DNA of 8,572 nt, taken from Firmicutes bacterium UBA6132 (GTDB lineage: Bacteria > Bacillota_A > Clostridia > Tissierellales > Sedimentibacteraceae). The translations under genes and the position numbers were made by a program. Below the pieces are notes generated by a model. The model made no database searches. It had not been told where the DNA came from and was given only the letters and a program-made list of their open reading frames with translations. Positions 1 to 7,150 of this stretch are shown piece after piece. Every line of letters starts with the position of its first letter. The stretch's first letter is position 1. The stretch covers positions 1-8,572 of the forward strand of contig DIVM01000295.1 of NCBI GenBank assembly GCA_002435835.1, written 5' to 3'.

Positions 1-521
1 GTTCCAGTTTCACCATAAATTAAAACACTGGAGTTTGTTTGAGAAACTTTATGAATTTCATATTTTAATAATTCTATACTTTTTGAACTTCCTATAATAT
101 CATTTAAGTTATATAAATCGTCCGTATACGTTGTTGTCATATTTGGTAAATCTATAGTTTTTTTTAAAGGATAGTTATCAATCATTCTCGTAGTACTTAC
201 AGCACCAATGATTTTTCCGTTTTCTATTATTGGAAATGTATTATCAATCGATGTAAACTCTTCACCATTAATGTATTTTAATATTTGAATTTTATTTGTA
301 GTAGTTTCTCCGTAAGTAACAGCCCGATAACATGTAGAATCTTCTTTTTTTAAGTTAGGCCAAACTTCCATTGGAGTTTTTCCAATTGAATCTTTTTCGT
401 TAAAACTAAAATCTGCCGAAAAATTCTTGTTATATTTAATTATGCAATTTTCATCAACGATCATTATACCATCAAAGAAATTTTCTATTTTTGTAATAAT
501 GTCATAATATGTTTCTATCAT
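1..521 (-). CDS. PAS-domain sigma-54-dependent transcriptional activator, N-terminal part (cut by window edge)
   Basis: I translated this from the reverse strand: 173 complete codons are open from an ATG at 521-519, preceded by AGGAG in a good position. Residues about 8-115 look like a PAS sensor domain (GIMIVDENC near 18-26, then FPIIENGKIIGAVSTTR near 96-112). After a short linker, residues 139-173 read LNDIIGSSKSIELL, then TNSSVLIYGETG. This is the start of the AAA+ sigma-54 interaction domain, up to Walker A (GETGTGKE in the family). The rest of the ATPase, including the GAFTGA loop, and any helix-turn-helix domain lie outside the window. Known for the family: RocR-like activators bind upstream sites and use ATP to open sigma-54 RNA polymerase promoters; PAS domains sense small ligands. 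The gene is divergent from a carrier with a -24/-12 promoter, so that carrier is its likely target (inference). The ligand is unknown. Confidence 0.92.
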   Translation of the reverse strand, partial: MIETYYDIITKIENFFDGIMIVDENCIIKYNKNFSADFSFNEKDSIGKTPMEVWPNLKKEDSTCYRAVTYGETTTNKIQILKYINGEEFTSIDNTFPIIENGKIIGAVSTTRMIDNYPLKKTIDLPNMTTTYTDDLYNLNDIIGSSKSIELLKYEIHKVSQTNSSVLIYGETG

Positions 522-575
522 GATATATCTCCTCTGTACAGTATATATAACTGAATAAGTGAATTTATTAAAATA

Positions 576-604
576 ATTATACTACAAAATATTAAAGGTG
601 TAAA
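576..604 (-). promoter_or_regulatory. Sigma-70-type promoter of the sigma-54 activator gene
   Basis: On the minus strand there is TTTACA (604-599), a 17-bp spacer, then a perfect TATAAT (581-576). This lies about 55 bp upstream of the activator start codon, in the right orientation. It suggests that the regulator is made by the housekeeping polymerase while its presumed target uses sigma-54. Hexamers and spacing are read directly; activity is inferred. Confidence 0.65.
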
Positions 605-645
605 ATATTTTTTATTTAATGTAAAAATTTTTACTATTAAATTAC

Positions 646-674
646 TTCGACAATTTCGAATACGTTAACTTATT
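646..674. promoter_or_regulatory. Candidate upstream activator (enhancer) sites, two adjacent dyads
   Basis: Two dyad-symmetric sequences lie side by side, 55-83 bp upstream of the -24 element. The first is TTCGA-CAATT-TCGAA (646-660). The second is AATACGTTAACTTATT (659-674), which is palindromic at 14 of 16 positions around GTTAAC. Sigma-54 activators usually bind paired dyads about 80-200 bp upstream of the start site, so position and form fit. AATACGTTA recurs at 780-788. Binding by the divergent regulator is inference. Confidence 0.4.
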
Positions 675-728
675 AAAAAAAGTAATGATTTATTAAGGTT
701 CTGATTTTAATTTCTTATATTTTATTTT

Positions 729-744
729 TGGCAAGAAAATTGCA
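729..744 (+). promoter_or_regulatory. Sigma-54 (-24/-12) promoter of the YfcC-family carrier gene
   Basis: The sequence TGGCAAG-AAAA-TTGCA matches the sigma-54 consensus TGGCACG-N4-TTGCW at all but one position. It keeps the invariant GG (730-731) and GC (742-743) at the required spacing. Transcription would start near 755, leaving a leader of about 95 nt before the preferred start codon at 850. The divergent sigma-54 activator gene supports the assignment strongly. Confidence 0.88.
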
Positions 745-837
745 ATATTAGGTATGAACAGTTAAGAATTGATAGTCTAAATACGTTATTTTATGCTGTC
801 AGGATAGAATATGGTTAAAGAAAATTATAACTTAAAA

Positions 838-843
838 AAGGAG
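838..843 (+). promoter_or_regulatory. Ribosome binding site that decides the carrier start
   Basis: AAGGAG stands 6 nt before the ATG at 850. The upstream in-frame ATG at 811 has only AGGAT (801-805) in front of it. The longer form would add 13 charged residues (MVKENYNLKKEKE), so 850 is preferred. Confidence 0.75.
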
Positions 844-849
844 AAAGAA

Positions 850-2259
850 ATGTTAAAACAAGAGAACAGAGATAAAAAGAAAACTTTCAAAATGCCTCAC
901 GTATTTGTAATTTTGTTAATAATGATGTTATTTGTAACAATACTAACTTACATTGTTCCAAGTGGACAATTTGTAAGACAACCGGACCCAACTACTGGAA
1001 GACCTGTTATAGTGCCTGGATCTTTTCAATTCATGGATAAGGCTGCTAATATAGGTATAATGGAATTCTTTTCATCAATTTATACTGGTATTGTTGAAGG
1101 TGGAATTATTATTGCATCATTGCTCATTTGTTCAGGTGTTTTAGTCTTTTTACAGAGTACAGGAACTTTTGATGCAGGGATACATGCATTGCTTAACAAG
1201 GCAAAAGGAAAAGAGTTTTCATTAGTTGTTGTTTTTTACAGTGTTTTTGTATTATTTGGAGCATTAGGATTTGGAGAAGGTGCATTTCCATTTTACCCTA
1301 TAATTACAGGAGTAATAATGGCATTAGGGTATGACAGAATGACAGGTGCTGGGGTTGCTATCATAGGAAGTACTGTTGGATTTGCATCCGGTATTGTAAA
1401 TATGTTTACGGTAGGTGTTTCTCAGCAGCTTGTTGGATTACCTTTATTTTCAGGAATAGGTTTTAGAATTGTAGGTCTTGTTGTATTGTATATTATAGGT
1501 ATAGTATTTATGTATTCTTATTGTAAAAAAATCAAAAAAGATCCTAATAAAAGTATAAATAAAGATGAATTTCTTGCTCAAAAATCTGGAGCTGGTGTTG
1601 GAGAAAAAGTAGAATTTACAAAACAAAGAATTATTGCACTTATAGGTTTTGTTGTTTTAATTTGTTTCCAAGGATATGGAGCAATGAACTGGAAATGGGG
1701 ACTTGCACAAATTTCAGGTATTTATGTAATTTTTGCTGCATTTATCGGTTTAGTATTTAAAATTGGTCCATCAGAAATCAGCGTAAGAATAACAAAAGGA
1801 GCTCAAGTGGTATTGGGTGCAGCACTAGCTATTGGTATTGCAAGATCAATAATGGTTCTTTTAAATCAAGGAAATATATTGGATACATTTATATACTACA
1901 TGAGTGAGATGTTGACAGGAAAAAGTCCTGCTGTAACGCTTCTTATTATGTATTTATTTGTTACATTTTTCAATTTCTTCTTAGCATCAGGAAGTGGAAA
2001 GGCAGTTTTAATTATGCCTATTTTAAGCCCTCTTGGAAATCTTCTTGGAATTAACCAGCAAGTATTAGTTCTTGCTTATCAATATGGTGATGGCCTTACA
2101 AATAATTTATGGCCAGGAAGTGCTATGGTAGGGGTTGCACTTTGTGGAATTGAATATGGAGATTGGTTAAAATATTCGTGGAAAATATTTGTAACTATGA
2201 TGGTTGCAGCATATGGATTGGTAATAGTTGCACATAGCTTTGGATATGGTCCTTTCTAA
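850..2259 (+). CDS. YfcC family (DcuC-like) membrane carrier
   Basis: This is a 469-residue polytopic inner-membrane protein of the YfcC / C4-dicarboxylate anaerobic carrier group. A basic N-terminus (residues 1-15) leads into a first helix at about 16-36 and the family-typical YIVPSGQF. Further hydrophobic segments lie near 83-103, 124-160, 167-190, 203-224, 260-275, 284-304, 318-338, 360-380, 385-412 and 445-465. A charged cytoplasmic loop at about 225-258 separates the two halves. Family hallmarks are FGEGAFPFYP (141-150), ASGSGKAVLIMPILSPL (379-395) and YQYGDGLTNNLWPG (410-423). Substrates of YfcC proteins are poorly defined; dicarboxylates, amino acids or peptides have been proposed. Transcription is probably sigma-54 dependent and switched by the divergent PAS regulator. 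It appears monocistronic, with a terminator just downstream. The family call is firm; the substrate is unknown. Confidence 0.9.
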   Translation: MLKQENRDKKKTFKMPHVFVILLIMMLFVTILTYIVPSGQFVRQPDPTTGRPVIVPGSFQFMDKAANIGIMEFFSSIYTGIVEGGIIIASLLICSGVLVFLQSTGTFDAGIHALLNKAKGKEFSLVVVFYSVFVLFGALGFGEGAFPFYPIITGVIMALGYDRMTGAGVAIIGSTVGFASGIVNMFTVGVSQQLVGLPLFSGIGFRIVGLVVLYIIGIVFMYSYCKKIKKDPNKSINKDEFLAQKSGAGVGEKVEFTKQRIIALIGFVVLICFQGYGAMNWKWGLAQISGIYVIFAAFIGLVFKIGPSEISVRITKGAQVVLGAALAIGIARSIMVLLNQGNILDTFIYYMSEMLTGKSPAVTLLIMYLFVTFFNFFLASGSGKAVLIMPILSPLGNLLGINQQVLVLAYQYGDGLTNNLWPGSAMVGVALCGIEYGDWLKYSWKIFVTMMVAAYGLVIVAHSFGYGPF

Positions 2260-2283
2260 ATAATATATTAAGTGGTATAATAT

Positions 2284-2340
2284 AAAGAGTTCCTTTAAAT
2301 AGAAATAAAAATTCTATGAGAGGTGCTCTTTTTATTTTAT
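2284..2340 (+). terminator. Rho-independent terminator of the carrier gene
   Basis: Starting 25 bp after the carrier stop codon there is a long hairpin. The outer stem is AAAGAG (2284-2289) with CTCTTT (2326-2331). CCT (2292-2294) pairs with AGG (2321-2323) across a small internal loop. An apical stem ATAGAA (2299-2304) / TTCTAT (2312-2317) closes a 7-nt loop. It is followed by a T-rich tract to about 2340. Confidence 0.7.
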
Positions 2341-2452
2341 TAAATGCAAAATATTGTTTTATTTAAAGAAGTAGCTTTTAGACTAATAGTTGTAGCATAA
2401 AATTTAAGTTCGTTTAAAATATAAAAATAACTATTTAGAGATAATTTGTTTA

Positions 2453-2481
2453 TTGATAAATCATCATCTTTTAGTTAATAT
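2453..2481 (+). promoter_or_regulatory. Sigma-70-type promoter of the nagZ-like gene
   Basis: TTGATA (2453-2458), a 17-bp spacer and TAATAT (2476-2481) lie about 46 bp before the start codon at 2528. Transcription would start near 2488. With the terminator upstream, this makes the lipoprotein gene an independent unit. In DNA this AT-rich, chance matches occur, so the call is moderate. Confidence 0.5.
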
Positions 2482-2527
2482 TAATCAATATTATTTTGCA
2501 TAATTAAATTTCATCTAAGGAGTAAAA

Positions 2528-3685
2528 ATGAAAAAAGTTATTTATATTTTTATAATTGTAATGCTATTAATATTTAATTTAACAGCTTGTTATAATAATG
2601 AGTTAACAGAGAACAATGACCAAGCAGAAAATAAAAACCAAAATGAAAAAGAAATTCAAGAAAATGAAAAAGATAAAAATGAAGAACGAGCAAAAATAAA
2701 ATTAGAAGAAATGACAATAGAAGAAAAAATAGGGCAGGTTTTTTTAGTCAGGTTCCCCATTAAAGAAGAACGCGATCATTATATGTCCATGTATCCTGGA
2801 GGATTCATTTTATTTGGTAGAGACTTTAAAGATAAAACAAAAGAAGAAGTAAAAAATGACATTAAAGAATACCAAAATATAAGCAAAATACCTATGATAA
2901 TTGGTGTGGATGAAGAAGGTGGAACTGTTGTAAGAGTTAGTTCAAATCCTTTGTTAACTGATGAAATATTTAAATCACCTCAAGAATTATATGCCATAGG
3001 GGGATATGAAGAAATTTATAAAGATTCTATTAAAAAATCAGAGTCACTGCTTAATTTAGGAATTAATTTAAATTTAGCTCCTGTGGCAGATGTTTCAACA
3101 AGTAGAAATGATTTTATATATGATAGATCTTTTGGGTTGCCAGCTAAAGAAACTTCCAAATATGTGAAAACTGTTGTGGAAGCAATGAATGAAGCAGGTA
3201 TCTCCAGTACACTAAAACATTTTCCGGGATATGGAAATAACGTAGATACACATACAGGGTCATCTATAGATAAAAGACCATATAGAAATTTTGTAGAAAA
3301 TGATTTTTTACCTTTTATAGAAGGAATTAAATCAGGTACAGATTCTGTACTTGTTTCCCATAATGTAATAGAATCAATTGATGCTGAATTTCCAGCATCT
3401 CTTTCAAAAAAAGTAATTGATATATTAATAAATGATTTAAATTTTAATGGTGTAATTATAACTGATGATTTAACCATGGGTGCTATACAAGAATTAGATA
3501 CAGAAATTTCTCCTGAAGTAATGGCAATTTTAGCTGGTAATGATATGCTAATAGTAACGGATTTTGAAAAAAGTTATGAAGAACTTTTAAATTCTGTAAA
3601 TGTAGGCGGTGTGAAAATAGAGCAAATAGATAAAGCTGTCTTAAAAATACTTAAGTGGAAATATTCTAAAGGTATTATAAAATAA
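2528..3685 (+). CDS. nagZ: Lipoprotein beta-N-acetylhexosaminidase, glycoside hydrolase family 3 (NagZ type)
   Basis: The product has 385 residues, starting at an ATG 5 nt after AAGGAG. A lipoprotein signal peptide (MKK, then hydrophobic residues 4-17) ends in lipobox LTAC, with Cys21 as the lipidation site. Residues 22-58 form an Asn/Glu/Lys-rich tether. The GH3 barrel then spans about 60-385: DEEGG (128-132), LAPVADV (183-189), KHFPGYGN (230-237), and the NagZ-type Asp240-x-His242 dyad that supplies the acid/base. ITDD (311-314) carries the nucleophile, most likely Asp313. No second GH3 domain is present, so it is a single-domain enzyme. NagZ enzymes remove N-acetylglucosamine from peptidoglycan or muropeptides. 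Here the lipid anchor places it outside the membrane, which fits Gram-positive NagZ. It could act on other N-acetylhexosaminides. The family call is firm and exact substrate inferred. Confidence 0.9.
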   Translation: MKKVIYIFIIVMLLIFNLTACYNNELTENNDQAENKNQNEKEIQENEKDKNEERAKIKLEEMTIEEKIGQVFLVRFPIKEERDHYMSMYPGGFILFGRDFKDKTKEEVKNDIKEYQNISKIPMIIGVDEEGGTVVRVSSNPLLTDEIFKSPQELYAIGGYEEIYKDSIKKSESLLNLGINLNLAPVADVSTSRNDFIYDRSFGLPAKETSKYVKTVVEAMNEAGISSTLKHFPGYGNNVDTHTGSSIDKRPYRNFVENDFLPFIEGIKSGTDSVLVSHNVIESIDAEFPASLSKKVIDILINDLNFNGVIITDDLTMGAIQELDTEISPEVMAILAGNDMLIVTDFEKSYEELLNSVNVGGVKIEQIDKAVLKILKWKYSKGIIK

Positions 3686-3716
3686 AAACAACTCTAAAAT
3701 TTGAGTTGTTTTTATT
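3681..3716. terminator. Bidirectional terminator between convergent genes
   Basis: A perfect 14-bp stem has arms AATAAAAACAACTC (3681-3694) and GAGTTGTTTTTATT (3703-3716) around an 8-nt loop. It carries a T-run on the plus strand and an A-run that reads as a T-run on the minus strand. It overlaps the stop codon of the upstream gene and sits 13 bp from the end of the convergent amidohydrolase gene, so it can serve both. Confidence 0.88.
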
Positions 3717-3728
3717 TATAATTAAATA

Positions 3729-4952
3729 TTATTTTGATTGATTATTAAGCCATTCTATAGCACAGTTAGCATATGTAGCTGCTCCTAAAGCAAATACACT
3801 TTCATCTAAAATCATGTTTGGGTTGTGCAATGGATAAGAGGTTGGGCTTCCTGCACCAAGCTTAAGAAAAACAGAAGGAACTTTTTCAGCAATATATGAA
3901 AAGTCTTCAGTACCTGACATTGGTGTTTTTAATTCTTCAACATTTTCTTCTCCAGCAGTTTCTTTTATAAATGGAAGAAGTTCATCTAATAAATCAGGAT
4001 TTGTGAAAGTAGATGGCGTACCAAATATTGTTAAATCATATTCGCCTCTCCATGCTTTAACATAGTGATCAATCATTTCAGGTATACGCTTAGTTAAATG
4101 ATTTCTAACTTCCATATTAAATGTACGCATTCCTACTTGCATATCAGCAGTGTCAGGTATGATGTTTGCAGCGGAACCTCCGCTAATTTTTCCTGCAGTT
4201 AATGCTACAGTTTCTTTTGGGTCTGCTTCTCTTGTAGGAAGAAGGTTTAAAGCTGTATAAATTTGGCTTAAAATCATGTTTGAATCAATTCCTTGGTGGG
4301 GCATTGAACTGTGACAGCCTTTGCCTTTAATTTTAAGTACATAGGTATCCATTGCAGCAGTTGCTATGCCTCTGTTAAATTCAATTTTTCCAACATTTGA
4401 ATCTGGCATTATGTGTATTGCCATAGCAACATCTACTTTTGGATTTTGTAATACACCATCATCAATCATAGTTTTTGAGCCATATCCATATTCTTCAGCT
4501 GGTTGGAACATAAGTTTAACTGTACCTTTTAAATCTCTTTCATGTTCTTTAAGAATTTTAGCAGCCCCAAGAAGCATTGCAGTGTGTGAATCATGACCGC
4601 ACATATGAGCAGCGTTGTTTTCTGATGCATAATCCAATCCTGTTGTTTCTTTCATAGGAAGGGCATCCATGTCAGCTCTTAATAAAATGCAAGGGCTTCC
4701 ACTACCAATTGTAGCTACTACGCCTGTAGATGCTTCACCATCGGGAAAACCAGCAGCTTTATATTTTTCGCGAACGGATGTTTCTAAAATTCCACAACCT
4801 TTACCTTCTATACCAATTTTATTTAATTGTTCTTTTACAAATTCAGCTGTTTTTGGAAGATAAAAACCTACTTCTGGATTTTTGTGTAAATATCTTCTAT
4901 TGTCAATTATTTCTTGTTCTATTTTTTTTGCTTTTTCTAATATACTTTTCAT
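3729..4952 (-). CDS. M20D family amidohydrolase / metallopeptidase (hippurate hydrolase or N-acyl-amino-acid hydrolase type)
   Basis: This is a 407-residue cytoplasmic enzyme with no signal peptide. It is read from the ATG at 4952, which has a strong AAAGGAG 7 nt upstream; an ATG ten codons earlier lacks one. Family motifs in order are RRYLHKNPEVGF (19-30), LRADMDALP (91-99), MCGHDSHTAMLLGAA (117-131), FQPAEE (149-154), a GKGCHSSMPHQGIDS block (210-224), MSGTEDFSY (345-353) and YPLHNPN (373-379). By family analogy the two-metal ligands are Cys118, His120, Glu154, His180 and His376, and Glu153 is the catalytic base. A lid or dimer domain spans about 190-310. M20D enzymes cleave amide bonds of N-acyl or N-aroyl amino acids. 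About 20 extra residues at 54-73 separate KGCG from STGVVATI. The true substrate is unknown; linkage to the nearby carrier is inference. Confidence 0.92.
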   Translation of the reverse strand: MKSILEKAKKIEQEIIDNRRYLHKNPEVGFYLPKTAEFVKEQLNKIGIEGKGCGILETSVREKYKAAGFPDGEASTGVVATIGSGSPCILLRADMDALPMKETTGLDYASENNAAHMCGHDSHTAMLLGAAKILKEHERDLKGTVKLMFQPAEEYGYGSKTMIDDGVLQNPKVDVAMAIHIMPDSNVGKIEFNRGIATAAMDTYVLKIKGKGCHSSMPHQGIDSNMILSQIYTALNLLPTREADPKETVALTAGKISGGSAANIIPDTADMQVGMRTFNMEVRNHLTKRIPEMIDHYVKAWRGEYDLTIFGTPSTFTNPDLLDELLPFIKETAGEENVEELKTPMSGTEDFSYIAEKVPSVFLKLGAGSPTSYPLHNPNMILDESVFALGAATYANCAIEWLNNQSK

Positions 4953-4959
4953 TAGTGGT

Positions 4960-4966
4960 CTCCTTT
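4960..4966 (-). promoter_or_regulatory. Ribosome binding site that decides the amidohydrolase start
   Basis: On the minus strand AAAGGAG (4966-4960) precedes the ATG at 4952-4950 by 7 nt. The longer reading from 4982 would place this site inside the coding region and add MDYYTQRRPL, which is not part of the conserved family start. Confidence 0.8.
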
Positions 4967-5025
4967 GTGTATAGTAATCCATGATTATTTTATTACAAAT
5001 ATAATATAATTATTTTAATGCAATT

Positions 5026-5034
5026 ATCATACCA
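5026..5034 (-). promoter_or_regulatory. Possible extended -10 promoter of the amidohydrolase gene
   Basis: Read on the minus strand, TGGTATGAT carries an extended -10 (TG-N-TATGAT). It would start transcription about 65 bp before the start codon. No convincing -35 hexamer is seen at the right distance, so this is a weak call. Confidence 0.35.
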
Positions 5035-5249
5035 TCTTTTTGTTTAAGTAGCTGAACTTTAAAAAATTATTAATATACTAAGAATTAAATTAAAATTTAA
5101 TAGTTTATTAGCATTTTAATTTAACTAAAATAAAATTAAAATAATAACTTTTTTTATAATTTATATAAAAATTTTTACAACTTGATAATTAATTAAATTA
5201 CATTATATTTTATAAAAAGCTTAAAATTATGTTAGAATTAAGATAAAAG

Positions 5250-5258
5250 TGGTATAAT
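5250..5258 (+). promoter_or_regulatory. Extended -10 promoter of the uvrC-hprK operon
   Basis: TGGTATAAT (5250-5258) is a perfect extended -10 (TG-N-TATAAT), 28 bp before the uvrC start codon, giving a predicted start near 5265 and a leader of about 22 nt. The -35 region (around GTTAGAA, 5231-5237) is poor, as is usual for extended -10 promoters. GAGGT (5278-5282) then serves as ribosome binding site. Confidence 0.6.
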
Positions 5259-5286
5259 AGTAAAGTAACTATTATGTGAGGTAATT

Positions 5287-7146
5287 ATGTTTGATATACA
5301 AGAAGAATTAAAGAAAATTCCTGATAATCCCGGGGTTTATTTAATGAAAAATAAATTCGGTGAAATTATTTACGTAGGAAAAGCTAAGAACTTAAAAAGA
5401 AGAGTAAAACAATATTTTCAATCAAGAAATCATACTGCAAAAATAAATGCGATGGTTTCAAATATTGCAGAGTTTGAATATATAATAGTTGATAATGAAG
5501 TTGAATCATTAATACTTGAAGCTAATTACATAAAAAAGTATAAACCAAAGTATAATACACTTTTAAAGGATGACAAACAATATCCGTACATAAAGTTAAC
5601 TGTACAAGAAAAATATCCTCGAATATTTAAAGTTAGAGAAGTAAAAAAAGATGGTGCTAAATATTATGGACCATATATAAGTTCATATGCAGTTAATGAA
5701 ATTATAGATATTATAGGAAATATGTATAAATTAAGAAAATGTTCCCACAAATTAGATGGGAAAAAAAAATTAAACAGGCCATGTTTAAATTATCATATAG
5801 GGCGCTGCACTGCTCCATGTATGGGTAACGTAAATGAAAAGGTTTATAGGGAAGAAACAAATAAATCAATAAATTTTCTGCAGGGTAAAGAAGAAGATTT
5901 AGTAAAAGATTTAAAAGAAAAAATGATTTCAGCATCTGATAATCTTGATTTTGAAAAAGCAGCTAAATATAGGGATCAAATAAAAGCACTTGAAATGATA
6001 GCGGAAAAACAAAAAATAATATCTCCAAATTCTACTTTAGATCAAGATGTTATAGGAAGTGCTATAGGAATAGATGAAGCGTGCATTCAAATATTCTTTA
6101 TAAGAAACGGTAAAATTATCGGAAGAGAACATTATTTATTAACTAATACTGACAATGAAACAAGGGAAGAAATAATAAGTTCTTTTGTTTCCCAGTTTTA
6201 TACCGGAACAGTTTATATACCAAAAGAAATTTATATAGAAACTGAAATAGAAGATATGGAACTTTACGAAAGAGTTCTAACTGAAAAAAGAGGAAATAAA
6301 GTATGCTTAAAAGTACCTGTTAAAGGTGAAAAAAGCATGCTTATAAAAATGATTAAAAAAAATGCTTTGGAAATACTTGAAAAAGGAAGTCAAAGAATTA
6401 AGAAAAGCATGGATGAAAGTTTGGAAGCTCTTGAAACACTTAAAGAACTTCTTAATTTAAATGAATTACCTAAAAGAATTGAAGCGTATGATATTTCTAA
6501 CATCCAAGGTACTGAATCCGTTGGTTCTATGGTTGTTTTTGAAAATGGAATTGCGAGCAAATCAAATTACAGAAGATTTAAAATAAAAACTGTTAAAGGT
6601 CCAAATGATTATAAAAGCATGGAAGAAGTTTTAGAAAGAAGAATTAATAGAGGGCTACAAAACTCAGACGAAATGAAGGGGAGTAATAAAATGCCAAATT
6701 TAATTCTTATAGATGGAGGTAAGGGCCAAACTAATATAGCTGAAGATGTAATAGCAAATTATGGACTTCAAATACCAATATGTGGTATGATAAAAGATGA
6801 CAAACATACTACAAGAGGTTTAATATACCAAAACAAAGAAATAGAATTTAAAAAAACAGACAAAGTTTACAGGCTAATCTACAAAATACAAGAAGAAGCA
6901 CATAGGTTTGCAATAGATTATCATAGAAATTTAAGGGATAAAACGTTGTTTAAATCTGAGCTTGATAATATAGAGAATATTGGTGAAAAAAGAAAAATAA
7001 ATTTATTAAAAACTTTTGGTTCTGTAGAAAAAATAAAATCCAAAAGTATAGAAGAATTAAAGGATGCTCCGGGCATGAATGTAAAGGCAGCAGAATCCGT
7101 ATATAATTATTTTCATGAGAATAATACTAATAGTACAATAGATTAA
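5287..7146 (+). CDS. uvrC: Excinuclease ABC subunit UvrC
   Basis: UvrC makes both incisions flanking a DNA lesion after UvrA and UvrB have located it in nucleotide excision repair. The 619 residues are normal family length and all domains are present. The GIY-YIG nuclease spans about 12-95: GVYLM at 16-20, YVGKAKNLKRR at 29-39 with Tyr29 and Arg39, and Glu78 within EANYIKKYKPKYN. Four cysteines (152, 166, 174, 178) match those reported to hold an iron-sulfur cluster in UvrC. The UVR domain that contacts UvrB lies at about 203-238. The RNase H-like nuclease for the 5' incision has Asp402 (YDISN), Asp476 (IDGGKG) and His539 (EEAHRF). Tandem helix-hairpin-helix motifs lie at about 558-608. The start follows GAGGT. 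It is the first gene of an operon with hprK, 19 bp downstream. Confidence 0.98.
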   Translation: MFDIQEELKKIPDNPGVYLMKNKFGEIIYVGKAKNLKRRVKQYFQSRNHTAKINAMVSNIAEFEYIIVDNEVESLILEANYIKKYKPKYNTLLKDDKQYPYIKLTVQEKYPRIFKVREVKKDGAKYYGPYISSYAVNEIIDIIGNMYKLRKCSHKLDGKKKLNRPCLNYHIGRCTAPCMGNVNEKVYREETNKSINFLQGKEEDLVKDLKEKMISASDNLDFEKAAKYRDQIKALEMIAEKQKIISPNSTLDQDVIGSAIGIDEACIQIFFIRNGKIIGREHYLLTNTDNETREEIISSFVSQFYTGTVYIPKEIYIETEIEDMELYERVLTEKRGNKVCLKVPVKGEKSMLIKMIKKNALEILEKGSQRIKKSMDESLEALETLKELLNLNELPKRIEAYDISNIQGTESVGSMVVFENGIASKSNYRRFKIKTVKGPNDYKSMEEVLERRINRGLQNSDEMKGSNKMPNLILIDGGKGQTNIAEDVIANYGLQIPICGMIKDDKHTTRGLIYQNKEIEFKKTDKVYRLIYKIQEEAHRFAIDYHRNLRDKTLFKSELDNIENIGEKRKINLLKTFGSVEKIKSKSIEELKDAPGMNVKAAESVYNYFHENNTNSTID

Positions 7147-7150
7147 GTAA

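Larger units (their letters stand above)
4983..5286. other. Divergent intergenic region, nearly all A/T
   Basis: These roughly 300 bases between two divergent genes contain no open frame I would call. They hold the promoters of both neighbours and two A/T-only inverted repeats. One is ATTAAATT/AATTTAAT with a 2-nt spacer (5084-5101). The other is ATTTTAATTT/AAATTAAAAT with a 10-nt spacer (5113-5142). Homopolymer-rich stretches suggest bendable or easily melted DNA; no specific function is evident. Confidence 0.5.

Noticed and set aside
539..553. CAGTATATATAACTG near-palindrome in the activator leader
   Set aside because: The arms are short and the centre is alternating A/T, which is expected by chance in this composition; no support for an operator.
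811..849. Longer start of the carrier at ATG 811
   Set aside because: The upstream ribosome site is weak, while AAGGAG at 838-843 is ideally placed for ATG 850, and the extra residues are not family-like.
3016..3477. 153-codon open frame on the minus strand inside the nagZ-like gene
   Set aside because: It lies wholly within a well-supported gene, has no ribosome site and resembles no family; it is an antisense shadow.
4366..4984. Three plus-strand open frames opposite the amidohydrolase
   Set aside because: All are antisense to a clear M20D gene with complete motifs, and their translations are low-quality Ser/Leu/Phe-rich sequence.
5711..5935. 74-codon minus-strand open frame within uvrC
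   Set aside because: It is antisense to the conserved cysteine/UVR region of uvrC; the Leu/Phe-rich translation is typical of a reverse-frame artefact.
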